Positions 52,163 through 63,106 of a stretch of 64,000 nt of DNA are shown one piece after another. Source of the stretch: Gymnopus androsaceus JB14 (Eukaryota; Basidiomycota; Agaricomycetes; Agaricales; Omphalotaceae); contig ML769457.1 in NCBI GenBank assembly GCA_009733575.1, positions 126,619 through 190,618 on the forward strand, given 5' to 3'. Made by a program: the position numbers and the translations under genes. Under the pieces are notes generated by a model that saw only the letters and a list, made by a program, of their open reading frames with translations, was not told the origin of the DNA and ran no database searches. How positions within the stretch are numbered: position 1 is the stretch's first letter; the number at the start of each line of letters is the position of its first letter.

Positions 52163-54422
52163 TCAATCACTGGCCCACTTTTCCTTTATCAACCAAGACG
52201 CCCGTTCAGCAGCAATATATACAGGTCCCTGAGTATGGCCTGCTGTAACAAGCGGCTGGAAAATGATCAATATTAAGCCGAGGAAAAAGAAACTTACCAA
52301 GACAGATGCGTCTACGATGCGCAGACCCGCTACGCCTTTCACAAGAAGGTCAGGGTTGACAACACCATAACTAGTGTCTTCAGCAGTCATGCTTGCAGTC
52401 CCCACCACATGTTCAGTGACTATTCCAGCCGTCCGGATATATTCATCCAACGCATCGTCACTTTCCATAGCTGCAGCAAGAGCTGGCGTAGGTCCAATGA
52501 TGTACTTGTCCCATGCAGGCACAGAAAAGAAGGTGAATGCTGTTTTGATGGCTTCACGCATCCCTAGGAAATCGAAACGAGATGTGAACGCTTTTGAATC
52601 TATAATCGGAGGTGCGAAGACGTTTAATGGGATAGAGTTGATCGTGATAGAGCCTCCTGTATTGAGTATGAGGAGACATAAGTACTAAGAAATCGTTGGA
52701 AAATACTTACGGGAAGTCGGGGTCAGAATCATGGGTAATAGGGTTGTAAACTTCCCTGCAGGTGCTATACCGGTTGGATATATTCCCAGTGGATACATTA
52801 AGAGATATGCATGGGGCGAAGTAGCTCCAGACGACGGATCTTCCCCTAGAGTTTCCAGGGTACTTGCGTTAAACCTAAAGTACACACCCGTGATGTCCAA
52901 GGCTGTCTACTAGAGGACCCCGCTTAAAGTGCAGCCATTCTTCCACAAGATGGTTCTGGACAGTTTCATTTTGGAAAATAGCATCATCAGTGACTATGCT
53001 CGAGTTGATAGTCTAGACATTTGCGGTATATGGATGCACGGACATGTTTTGGCCAACACTAGGGAGGTCAACGAGAGGCGGATGCCGATAGAGGAAAGGA
53101 AGCTCGAGTTGCTAATTCTAGAGTTTAATAAGATTTGGGGCGCGTTAATCGCTCCGGTCGATATAATGACCTCTTTGCTGACGTTGACATGATATAGTGG
53201 GCCCTTGAAGTGGATGGAATATTAGAAATACTACGAAGCTTCGAAGTGAAGCCTACCATCAAGATCATGCGCAAACTCTACACTGAGAAATGCTGGTGTC
53301 TCCGAGTCTGAAGTGGTTTGCAGCACGCGCGAGCCTCGGGCGTTCACAAGAACATGAAGATTGGGCCGTTGCAGAAAGTTGGGTGTAAGATAGGACGCTG
53401 CAGCACTACTTCGAGTTCCGTTATTGATCGTGTACTGCGTCCAGCCTTTTATTCACAGGCGTCAAACGGAAATACGCACATATAATCATAATGGAGGAAG
53501 GATTCTTACTTAGACCCAAAGGATTGCCCGAGTTGTAATCAAGATTGAAAGAGAAGATGCCTCCAAGTTGCTGGGAAGCCTGGAGACCGAGCGAATCCAC
53601 GGGAAGGTCAAATCCCTGAAGGGTAACTGAGTTAATGCCTGTAGTACTGTGGATTGCGGGGCTGTATCGTCCAGTAGTACTGTGGTTGTCTGCCGGAGGA
53701 GTCCAGCGCTCATTCTTGGAAGCAAGATCAGGAATGATGTGTGTAACCATTGTTTCGTTAGTACCTTGGTAATAAATGGCTGGATGTTGTTCCATGACCA
53801 TCCATCATCTCCAGTCAATCGAGCATAACGATCCCAGTCGTCTTTGGAACCACGATTGTAAATCATTCCATCTGGATATGATTTAGGTAATTAAACTTAG
53901 AGATAACATCAGTACAGAGACGTACTCCCACCAAGAATAAAAGCGTGAGGAAAGGGAAGTGTTCGATTGTTGAGAGCGGGTTGGGGGATAGTAGTCTATA
54001 TTATATAACAGACTGTGAGCGCAAGTGTTTTCTTTAATGATGTGACTGACCGTATTCCACTCGTACTGTGAGGGTATGATATTCTTGAACAAGGGAATGT
54101 CAGTAGGCATTATTCCCGTGTTACTGAGAGAAGGTAAGTTGGAGGAGGACGGGACGTACGGTCCTCCTGCTTCCAAAAGCAGGACGCTGACGTTGACATT
54201 CTCCGATAGCCTGCACTGAACCTGCTGTTCCGCCTGTACATAAAATGTAAGAAAGAAAGTTGACATTGCAGTGAATAACTTGCCTCCTAGGATCACAAAG
54301 TCGTACTCGGTGGGTGGAACATTTTGAATATGTTGAAAGAGGGCAGCGATGACATATAATTGAGGTTAAAGAAGGATCAGGATGAGAAAAGAGAGGATTG
54401 AAGGACTGGCTACTGCTCCCAT
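52163..54422 (-). pseudogene. GMC oxidoreductase (aryl-alcohol-oxidase-like), dead copy
   Basis: Collinear with the intact neighbour at 54900-57181. Defects against that copy include a CAA-to-TAA stop in the leader (about residue 19, near 54366), a small deletion near 53080 after SIGI, a stop shortly after near 53015, and a one-base gain near 52900 before VYFRFNASTLE. Conserved pieces remain: [20 protein letters not shown], the SVTLQGFDLPVDSLGLQ block, [15 protein letters not shown] and [16 protein letters not shown], which hold the two active-site histidine regions. The same GC-donor first intron is kept. It is a decaying tandem duplicate. Confidence 0.85.
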
Positions 54423-54899
54423 TTTGACGGAGCCCCTTCCTTTGTTTACATTGTTGATATACATGCACCTGCAGGATCAGCTGTTCAGTAGGGATGATGT
54501 CGAATTCGCTAGAAGAAAACATCTACGCGGCGGCAAATAACGAAGGACTATTCTTGACAGAGGGAATGCTTCGCCACGGAGTTTGAAGGATTAATTTGGG
54601 GAGAGGAATAAAACTTGAACGCCAATAATGGTATAGTTGTTTGAGCCAACAGCGGATCTATTATCAAGGCCGAAACGGTTAGTTGCGGAATCATGAGGCC
54701 GATGGAATCGAAGAGGTAGCGAGGTTATCTTCGCGTTGTGACACTGCCTTGGACTCGGAGCGGATTAGTGAATATTACTAGTAGATCTTACCTATCTATC
54801 AGGCTGTGAACTTTTATCTGGAAGGGAATAGAAGAGGAGTTTTTGTCATTCCAGAAAATTGCCATTTTGAAAGGTACCATGCACTAATGCTACTTCGCC
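54423..54899. other. Spacer between the two GMC copies
   Basis: Upstream of the dead copy and downstream of the intact copy. No gene recognised. Confidence 0.5.
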
Positions 54900-57181
54900 T
54901 CATATACCCCACTTTTTCTTTATCAGTGAAGACGCCCGTTCAGCAACAATGTATACCGGCGCCTGTGTATGACCTGCTGTAACAAGCGGCTGCAGTGACC
55001 CGATTTGATCCAAGTTCAATCTTTGGGAAATAAACTCACTCACCAACACAGACGCATCTACAATACGCAGGCCCTCTACACATTTCACAAGAAGGTCTGG
55101 GTTAACGACACCGTAATCTGCATCTTCAGCAGTCATGCTTGCAGTACCCACGACATGTTCGTTGGGCCCTCCGATGGATCGAATATATTCATCTAGTGCG
55201 TCGTCACTTTCCAATGCTGCAGCGAGATTTGAGGTAGGCCCAACAATATACTCGTCCCACGCAGGCGCAGAAAAGAAGGCGATTGCAGTTCTTATAGCTT
55301 CACGCATCCCCAAGATGTCGAAACGAGTTGTGAGAGTTTTTGCGTCCACAACTGGAGGTGCGAAAACATTCAATGGGAGTGTGGAGTTGATTGTGATGGA
55401 GCCTCCTGTAAACAAAGCGTAAAGAGGGATGATAGAAAAATAGTGCTTGGAAAACACTTGCGAGAAGTTGGGGTCAGAATCGTCGTTGATAAGGTCAAAA
55501 ACTTTCCCGTAGGTGGTACAATCGGAAAGAATCCAGGTTGCATTCCGAGAGATACATGAGGAGCAGTGGGTCCAGATGACGGATCCTCCCCCAGAATTTC
55601 CAGAGTACTTTGGTTAAATCTCAAGTACACATTTTGAGTTTCAGGGGAATCTACGAGGGGACCCTGTTTCGTTTCCATCCATTCATCCACAAGGAGGTTT
55701 TGGAGAGTCTGGTTTTGAAAAATAATGTCATCGGTAGCGGCGCTTGAGTTGACAATCCAGGCGTTCTTGGTAGATGCATGGACGGACATGTTTTGGCCTA
55801 CGCCGGGAAGATGAACAAGCGGTTGGATGCCGATGGAGGATAGGAAGCTCGAGTTGCCAATGCCAGAGTTCAGTAAGATTTGGGGCGTGTTAATCGCTCC
55901 GGTCGATATGATGACCTCTTTGCTGGCTTTGGCATGATATAGTGGACCTTGAAGTGGAGGGTATATTAGAAATATTGTGAAAGTTTGGAGGTGAGCCTAC
56001 CATCAAGATCATGCGCAAACTCTACACTGAGAAATGCTGGTGTCTTCGAGTCTGAAGTGATTTGCAGCACACGCGAGCCTCGGGCGTTCACAAGAACGTG
56101 AAGATTAGGTCTTTGCAGAAAGTTGGGTGCAAGATAGGACGCTGCAGCACTACTTCGAGTTCCGTTATTGATCGTGTACTGCGCCCAGCCTTTTATTCGA
56201 TGAACAGATGTCAGTATCTGCATAGAATGGAGGAAGGATTCTTACTTAGGCCTAAAGGATTGCCTGAATTGTAATCAAGATTGAACGAGAATATTCCTCC
56301 GAGTTGCTGGGAAGCCTGGAGACCCAGCGAGTCAATGGGGAGGCTGAATCCTTCGAGCGTAACCGAGTTAATGCCGGTAGTACTGTGGATTGCAGGATCG
56401 TATTGTCCAGTAGTGTTGTGATTGTCCGCAGGAGGTGTCCAGCGTTCGTTCTTGAGTGAAATATAGAATATCGGACGTCTGCATTACGCCCAAGAAAAAT
56501 ACTTACTTTGGCAATAAACGGCTGGATACTATTCCATGACCAACCATCGTCTCCAGTCAGTCGCGCATACCGATCCCAGTCGTCCTTAGGGCCGCGGTTG
56601 TATATCATCCCATCTGGATAGATGTACTCAGTACAAAATCATCAACGGCGGCTGATACGTACTATGAGAGCTACTGCCACCGAGAATAAAAGCATGAGGA
56701 AAGTTAACTGATCGATTGTTGAGAGCGGGTTGAGGGATAGTAGTCTGTTATTGAATATCAGAGCAAGCGTCTTCTTCAATGATGATGTCGCTGACGGTAT
56801 TCCATTCGTATTGTGAAGGTATAATATACGTGAACAGGGGAATGTCAATAGGCAATATTCCCATGTTACTGAGAGAGATATAAGCGAAAGTATACTATAG
56901 GAGGAAAGACAGACATACGGTCCCCCTGCTTCCACAAGCAGGACGTTGACATCTTGGTTCTCGGAAAGACGATTAGCTACAACTGAGCCTGCTGTTCCAC
57001 CTGTAAAGAAAACTTGAGACAAAAAACTTGAGATTCCAATGAATAACTTGCCTCCTAGGATAACAAAGTCGTAGTCAGTGGGTGGAATATCTTGGATATG
57101 TTCAAAGAGGGCAGCGATGACATATGATTGAGGTTGAAGAAGGATCAGGAAGAGAAGATAGAGGACTGCTACTACTCCCAT
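54900..57181 (-). CDS. GMC oxidoreductase, aryl-alcohol-oxidase-like, intact copy
   Basis: A secreted FAD enzyme of the glucose-methanol-choline family (AA3_2-like) that would oxidise an alcohol and reduce O2 to H2O2, as used with peroxidases in lignin attack. The N-terminus [19 protein letters not shown] is a likely signal. The FAD fingerprint reads [18 protein letters not shown] across a GC-AG intron. Further signs are [53 protein letters not shown] (the second GMC signature), [15 protein letters not shown] (first active-site His) and [16 protein letters not shown] (second His). About 600 residues in eight or nine exons. No frame break was seen, unlike the neighbouring copy. The substrate is not predictable. 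Confidence 0.85.
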
Positions 57182-57625
57182 TTCGCGTCGTGGTCCTTTC
57201 CTTTCTCTTCATTAGAGTTGATATATTCACTGGCATGATCAGGTGTTCAGGGGAGAGATATCGATAATCGAAAACATTGAATAGAGAATGCAGCGGCGGC
57301 GTCGGAAAAACGGTGAAAAACCAGCTATTCTTGACAGAGGGGGAGTTTAGAAGGTTGAGTTTTGTCAAAGGATTCGCAAAGGAATGGCAAAGCCAATACG
57401 TATCTGAGCCTGAGATTAGTGTTATCACCTACTATTACTACTTATTAGGCAATACAGGCTTCCGTCTTCTTTAGAATGTACAGAAAATTGAATCAATTGA
57501 AATGTGGTGAGACTAAATCCCCGCGGACATTGCCGAATGATCTGCTGACCTAATGCATACGCGTTTAGCTTGCGCGTCACGTCGACCTTGCGTCGACCTC
57601 ATTCTTCTCTCTTCTGCATACTACG
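57182..57625. other. Divergent promoter region between GMC oxidase and PRE4
   Basis: About 440 bases. Nothing else recognised. Confidence 0.5.
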
Positions 57626-58687
57626 ATGGATCACTTTCCTATGAACTGGGGTCGCCCGGTACGCTGCGATCTGTATACCCTTTCAGACTGACTGACATTC
57701 TTTTAGCGAAACGATGCCTTGGACGCTTACGGGACGTACCCAATTGCTCAACGACCATATAACGGACCAACCGATGCGTTTTCGGCTGGCGTTCAACACA
57801 CTCAGTCAGTAATAGTAACTCGGAGAGAGAATTATTTTGTGACAACTCTTACTCAGGCAGCCCATTGTAACGGGCACGAGCGTTCTTGCTATTAAGTATA
57901 AGGACGGTATCATGATGGCTGCCGACAATCTGGGTGCGTGCTGAGAAACGTTCGAGTTTTCGCTATCTGACGCTCTTCCAGCCTCATATGGTTCCCTCGC
58001 TCGTTTCAAGGACATCCAACGTTTACATCCCGTAGGCACCAACACCGTTATAGGTGCAGGAGGCGACATGTCCGACTTTCAATATATTCAAAACTTTTTG
58101 GATCAGCTAATGATTGAAGAATTTACGGAACAAGACGGTCATTCTCTGGGTCCTAGTGAGATACACGAGTACCTCTCGCGTGTCATGTACGCCCGAAGGT
58201 CCAAGATGAACCCTCTGTGGAATTCGTTGATTGTTGGAGGATTCAAGGATGGGAAGCGGTGTGTATTATCCTTTGCGCTATGGAGTAGTATTCATCGTCC
58301 GATCCTTTAGGTTCCTATCGTACGTCGATCTCCTGGGCACCACATATTCTGCTTCAACACTAGCCACTGGATACGGCTCCTACATTGCGCAACCGCTTCT
58401 TCGTAAGGCTGTAGAAGGAAACGAGGACACGCTTACAGAAGATGAGGCAGTGAAGATTATCGAACAGAGCATGAAAGTGTTGTACTATCGTGATGCCCGA
58501 AGTTTGAACAAGGTGCGTTTCTTCTTTATGCATCGGATTGAGTGAAAATTGACCGACGTTTTGCGATCCATAGTATCAAATCGCAAAGATAACAGCTGAT
58601 GGAGTGATCGTTTCGGAGTCTCGTAGCGCGGAGACACAGTGGTCGTTTGCGGAGGGTATCAGAGGTTACGGGGCTCAGACACAGTAA
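57626..58687 (+). CDS. PRE4: 20S proteasome subunit beta-7 (PRE4/PSMB4)
   Basis: A non-catalytic beta subunit of the 20S core particle. Exons join MDHFPMNWGRP to RNDALDAYG, then QPIVTGTSVLAIKYKDGIMM, AADNLASYGSLARFKDIQRL, GAGGDMSDFQYIQNFLDQLM, MYARRSKMNPLWNSLIVGGF, VDLLGTTYSASTLATGYGSY and the closing KVLYYRDARSLNKYQIAKI with GYGAQTQ. These blocks are diagnostic for PSMB4/Pre4. The residue after TGTS is not a catalytic N-terminal Thr site, as expected for this subunit. The N-terminal propeptide of about 40 residues is present. About 260 residues. A tRNA-Gln gene starts 86 bases after the stop. Confidence 0.95.
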
Positions 58688-58773
58688 AAGATTGTAGTTT
58701 GCATAGGTTGTAATTCCAGTACGATAGTCTTTGAAATTGGCTACTATATCATTGACGTTTACGAAGTTCATAT

Positions 58774-58863
58774 GGTCCAATAGTGTAGAGGTTATCACAC
58801 GGGATTCTGAGTCTTTAACGTTGCAGGCTTCCCGTGACCCAGGTTCGAGTCCTGGTTGGACCT
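58774..58863 (+). tRNA. tRNA-Gln (CTG) with 18-base intron, copy 1
   Basis: Acceptor GGTCCAA pairs perfectly with TTGGACC, discriminator T. D-stem GTG/CAC, anticodon stem CGGGA/TCCCG, T-stem CCAGG/CCTGG with loop TTCGAGT. The anticodon loop is TT-CTG-A, then an 18-base intron (58811-58828, gtctttaacgttgcaggc), then T. Without it the tRNA is 72 bases. Confidence 0.92.
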
Positions 58864-58900
58864 TATCGTGATAGTAGTGCGAAGCTGGGCTCGCAGTTTG

Positions 58901-58905
58901 TTTTT
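58901..58905 (+). terminator. Pol III T-run after tRNA-Gln copy 1
   Basis: ttttt about 38 bases past the tRNA end; a plausible but distant Pol III stop. Confidence 0.4.
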
Positions 58906-60474
58906 ACTCTGAAACTGAATATTGTTATTTCGCGTGAATGAACAAGACTGCTTAATACTTGCTCGAGAAAAGTCTTACTTGACTTTTATAGGGATGCACG
59001 AGAAATCGAATGTAACATGCGTGGCGACCTTCACGCGTCTATTTCATGTACAGTTCCGAAGAAGTGCAAGAATTCCATCCCGAGGATTGTTTTGCGCGTG
59101 GTGTCGGGGGGTGAGCAGTACCGTTTGACGAAGACGGTAAAGCGTCAACTTTCACGTCTTTAGACTAATCTGGTCGGCGCAAGCAATACATATATTGTGG
59201 TATTACAAATCCTTGGCAATGGCCGCTGGAAGCATCGGTACTGTTGTATACTGAATGTCGCTGGGGTTCAACGTGACGGTACGTCTTCATGCCCAAAGTA
59301 CCTTGTCCGCAAGCTATAGTGCTTGCAGACCGTATTGAGGAGTCGAACAACTCCAACGGGTAATCTGACACAGACTTCCTTGTAGATGCCACGATGATTT
59401 ACCAACTTCAAGTTCAGGTTATGTTTCGAATCTTGATTAGCATCAGTGTCATCGAAACCGGGATGTAAAGAGCATCTCTTGAATGACGCTTGAATAAGAT
59501 TGGCCCATTCCTTGTAAATTACAAGTCGTCTTTGCCGTCTAGCAAAAATACCAATACGAATATAAAAACAACGTATCAATAGCTTGAACACCTTTGAATG
59601 GGAATTTACTTTGCTCGCTAGCTCATCCAACCAAGTCAACGCGCTTTTTAGCAGACATATGATTTCAACATTCTTGGTCCCAACCTTCTGGGATTCAACC
59701 ATTTTGTCTATCCAAGTCCCGCAGTTGAAAGCGTTACTACTAGAGATCAACCCTTTCTTCCAATCGACGTCGATGTCAATCATGGAATGTCCGAGATTCA
59801 AGCCTACGTTGTGTTCGGATATCCTCAGCGTGACGCTGAAGAATTGCTTGTATAATCTTCCGCAACGGTCGAGTACGCGTAAGCTCGCTAGTCGTTCTAC
59901 GTTACCCAGGTTTCGTCTTTGGGGAATTGACGAAGAACGTTTCGGACAGCAAAGCGAGAGCATCGGGTGCCATATTAGTCTTGAATGTTTTGGATCATCT
60001 ACCACGGCAAATCACGCGAACTGTGATCAGGATGGTAGCCGTTAGGGAGAATTTCGGTGAACAGGAAAAAACAATCACCGTGGTTTGCGAGCAGAATCGA
60101 GCAGATTAGGAATCAAACCGTACTTCAAGGCTTAGGCTTGCCAAGGGTCCAGAGAAGCCGAACTGACCAATCTGTAAATTTGGACAGAACATACCAAGTC
60201 CTGAGTGAGATTGCGGCCAGTTGAGACCAATTTGGAGGATTGAGCGGGCGCAAGAAGGGCGGGACCTTGGCCTCTACATGATCACCTTGAACCATTGAGC
60301 TAATTTTTTGAGAACGGATAAGCCCTCCGCTTGGCTGTTATTGTTGATAACACATTAGAACGTAGCCCACACCATGCGAAGCCAAAGACATGCCTCAATC
60401 GATCATGGACATAATCCAAAGCTCATGGAGCATGTCACAGACACTATATCGCTAGTGATTGGAATTTCGCATGT
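58906..60474. other. Region between the tRNA-Gln copies, with one unassigned frame
   Basis: A minus-strand open frame runs from an ATG at 59963 to 59268 (about 230 codons; open further upstream only with GTG). It is basic and leucine-rich, e.g. LLKSALTWLDELASKVNSH, and shows no domain I recognise. It could be an orphan gene or chance. The first 200 bases after copy 1 resemble the bases after copy 2, so the tRNA duplication includes downstream flank. Confidence 0.35.
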
Positions 60475-60564
60475 GGTCCAATAGTGTAGAGGTTATCACA
60501 CGGGATTCTGAGAACGTAAACGACTCCTCTTCCCGTGACCCAGGTTCGAGTCCTGGTTGGACCT
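60475..60564 (+). tRNA. tRNA-Gln (CTG) with 18-base intron, copy 2
   Basis: The mature sequence is the same as copy 1: acceptor GGTCCAA/TTGGACC, anticodon CTG, T-loop TTCGAGT. The intron is again 18 bases (gaacgtaaacgactcctc) but its sequence is unrelated to that of copy 1. Confidence 0.92.
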
Positions 60565-60569
60565 TAACG

Positions 60570-60576
60570 TTTTTTT
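60570..60576 (+). terminator. Pol III T-run after tRNA-Gln copy 2
   Basis: Seven T beginning six bases after the tRNA end, a strong Pol III stop. Confidence 0.75.
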
Positions 60577-61029
60577 AAGGGCCTGACGTTGAACTGGCCA
60601 CTTGTTCTGCAAAACTCCCTCACTAATTAACGCGTGAAAGAACAACACTTGCTCGATACTTGTTCGAAAATCTTACCAAATGCTAGTTCACTTCGATAAG
60701 TAGGCGCGTTTTGAAAATTGAGTCCTGCACTATCTCGCGACAGTTCCGTGGAAGTCCAATAGGGTGCTTGCGCATAATACTGCAAGGAGGGAAGTACGTG
60801 CAACGGTTTCCGAGCAAAACGATCTTGTCTTGTTCCTCGAGCGGGAGCAGGAAGGACCTCCGACGAGCATAGAGCTGGTCGTTATGGTCAGTTGATGGTC
60901 AACGAGTGTTTAAAGAATAAGATTGCAAGTAGCGGGATAGTATAGCGGAGACTACGAAGAGAAGATAAAAACAGTCCTGGATGAATCAAACTGGTGAGAA
61001 AAGAAAGGCATAGACGATGATATCACGTA
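60577..61029. other. Intergenic; partly shared with the copy 1 tRNA flank
   Basis: The left part (gaaagaacaacacttgctcg and following bases) resembles the sequence near 58937 after copy 1. No gene recognised. Confidence 0.45.
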
Positions 61030-61944
61030 CTAATCCTTCCTCACGAACGGAATCTGGAACCCACTAACCAATGCCCTCGCTCTCTCCTGCGCGCCAGCAC
61101 CTACAGCGTTTGTGATGAAATGTACATGCATACCGTACATCTTTGGATACGCGTCCTGGTTGACCTCTATCTGAGGCCAGAAACCCATCGCGGACGGGGG
61201 TAAACCAAAGCTGACGACACCGGTCACATCGCTGGGTTTGACAGCATTACTCGAAGCCGGTAGATACGAGTTCTGACCGGTAACAGGGGGAGGGATAGGG
61301 ATGCCATTAAACTCACGTAGACGGGGTAAAACGAATTCTGTGAGAGATGCGATGATGTCGTACATTGGAGGTCCTTTGAGGGTGACTTTGGCACCTATGG
61401 GGACCCCGCGACGAATCCAGCCTCCGACTTGTTTTTTTCCAAGAACTACTTCAACACCCTTGACGCCTTTTGGATGAGCACCGCCGCCAGCTTCGGTCTC
61501 GCCGCTGATAGCACGAAGAGTGGCAATGACGCCGAGAAGGTTGGAGCGTGAAGTCAAAGCATCTTTTGACATGATATGAAGCTGGACAGCTTCGAGACGG
61601 GTGATGTTTGCAGGAATACTTGGCTCGGCAGGGATTTTAGACCACTGTTTTCCACCAACTGGGTCATTTTTACGGTATTTGGAGTAGGGATTTGCAGGAT
61701 CCCAGCGAAGACGAATTTCTCGCGGAGGTTTTAGAGGAAGTGAAGATTGGAGGACATGAGAATAATTCATGTACATTAGATTGTCGGCGAGAGTCGTATG
61801 GTAGTGGTCTGCGAGCCTGCAAGGCGCGACATCCCGTACATGCAGAGCAACTGGTGGCCGCGGAAGTTTTCGGCGCGTGTCTGCAGGAAGAGCCTTGCGG
61901 ATTTGTGGAGGTCGACCGAACCGTGTTAGTCGAGCTAGTGGCAT
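61030..61944 (-). CDS. MRPL7: Mitochondrial ribosomal protein uL5m (MRPL7)
   Basis: Large-subunit mitochondrial ribosomal protein that contacts 5S-like or equivalent regions and the small subunit bridge. A single open exon of about 304 codons. The start MPLARLTRFGRPPQIRKAL is basic, as for a mitochondrial targeting peptide. uL5 signs are DITRLEAVQLHIMSKDAL-like text (read ANITRLEAVQLHIMSKDAL), GKKQVGGWIRRGVPIGAKVT, LKGPPMYDIIASLTEFVLPR and MGFWPQIEVNQDAYPKMYGM, typical of fungal mitochondrial L5/L7. An upstream in-frame ATG at 62016 would add 24 Ser/Arg-rich residues and bring the start within 6 bases of the divergent phosphatase start. The internal ATG at 61944 is preferred. Confidence 0.85.
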   Translation of the reverse strand: MPLARLTRFGRPPQIRKALPADTRRKLPRPPVALHVRDVAPCRLADHYHTTLADNLMYMNYSHVLQSSLPLKPPREIRLRWDPANPYSKYRKNDPVGGKQWSKIPAEPSIPANITRLEAVQLHIMSKDALTSRSNLLGVIATLRAISGETEAGGGAHPKGVKGVEVVLGKKQVGGWIRRGVPIGAKVTLKGPPMYDIIASLTEFVLPRLREFNGIPIPPPVTGQNSYLPASSNAVKPSDVTGVVSFGLPPSAMGFWPQIEVNQDAYPKMYGMHVHFITNAVGAGAQERARALVSGFQIPFVRKD

Positions 61945-62021
61945 TTTGGAGGAAGAAGAAGAATTAGACGCTGAAAAAGAGTCGGCGTCAAAACGGGCTC
62001 TTCTTCTTCTCCCCATAAACC

Positions 62022-63106
62022 ATGGCGCCTTTCACACCCGACAAATGGCTGGACCAGCTCCGGCTCTGCCAGCATCTATCTGAAGACTCGATGAAGACAC
62101 TTTGCGATAGAGTCCGGGCACTTTTAATGGAAGAATCCACTATTCGACCCGTATCCAGTCCTGTTACCATCTGCGGCGATATTCACGGTCAATTCTGGGA
62201 TCTACTCGAGCTCCTTAGAAAAGGAGGAGATGTACCAGGTACAAGCTATATTTTCATGGCAAGTAGGTGTTTACTGCTTCAATCTACACAATTTTGTCAA
62301 TATCATCTTATTCTACAGGGTGATTTCGTGGACCGAGGCCATTATTCCCTCGAAACCGTTTCAATGCTCCTTGTGCTTAAAGCTTCCTGGCCAGACAAGG
62401 TCACTCTCCTAAGAGGAAACCACGAGAGCCGCCAGATTACCCAGGTATACGGTTTCTACGACGAGTGCCAGCAGAAATACGCCAGTGCGACAGTGTGGAA
62501 AGCGTGTTGTAGTGTTTTCGACTATCTGAACCTCGCAGCCATTATCGATGGGACCACTCTGTGTGTTCATGGTGGCCTCAGCCCAGATATTCGCACTCTG
62601 GATCAGATTAGAGTCCTTAGTCGCGCACAGGAGATTCCACACGAAGGTCCGTTTTGTGATCTGATGTGGAGCGATCCGGAGGAGGTCATGGATAATTGGG
62701 CAGTCAGCCCGAGAGGCGCAGGATGGTTGTTTGGTGGAGGAGTAACCAAGGAGGTGAGTGCGCAGAACATATGTACCGCTCAACATTTTGAATTTCCCCC
62801 AGTTCAACCACGTCAATGGACTCTCACTAATCGCTCGAGCCCATCAACTCGTCCAGGAGGGTTATAAATATATGTTTGACGAGCAACTTGTTACGGTCTG
62901 GAGTGCACCGAATTACTGTTATCGTTGTGGAAACATGGCCTCGATTATGACCGTGCACGAGTCGGGTGAAAGAACATTTGAGGTTTATGGGCCGGCAGAA
63001 GAGAATGAAAGAGATAAAGGGATGCAGACGAGGAGGATGGTAAGTGGCCTTGTCTTTCCTTGTCGAGTTTACTGACGCTTTGTAGAATATGCCGTATTTT
63101 GTATGA
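62022..63106 (+). CDS. PP2A-family Ser/Thr phosphatase catalytic subunit (PPG1/PP6-like)
   Basis: A metal-dependent PPP-family phosphatase, dephosphorylating Ser/Thr. All catalytic motifs are present in order: [14 protein letters not shown], then [10 protein letters not shown] after an intron, [51 protein letters not shown] and [12 protein letters not shown]. The end [19 protein letters not shown] matches the PP2A/PP4/PP6 group, and the C-terminus is MPYFV rather than the PP2A DYFL. The first intron (62259-62318, 60 bases) uses a GC donor; read through, it would insert 20 residues before GDFVDRG without a stop. The start at 62022 is the first ATG and gives [13 protein letters not shown]. Choice between PPG1 and Sit4/PP6 needs phylogeny. 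Confidence 0.88.
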
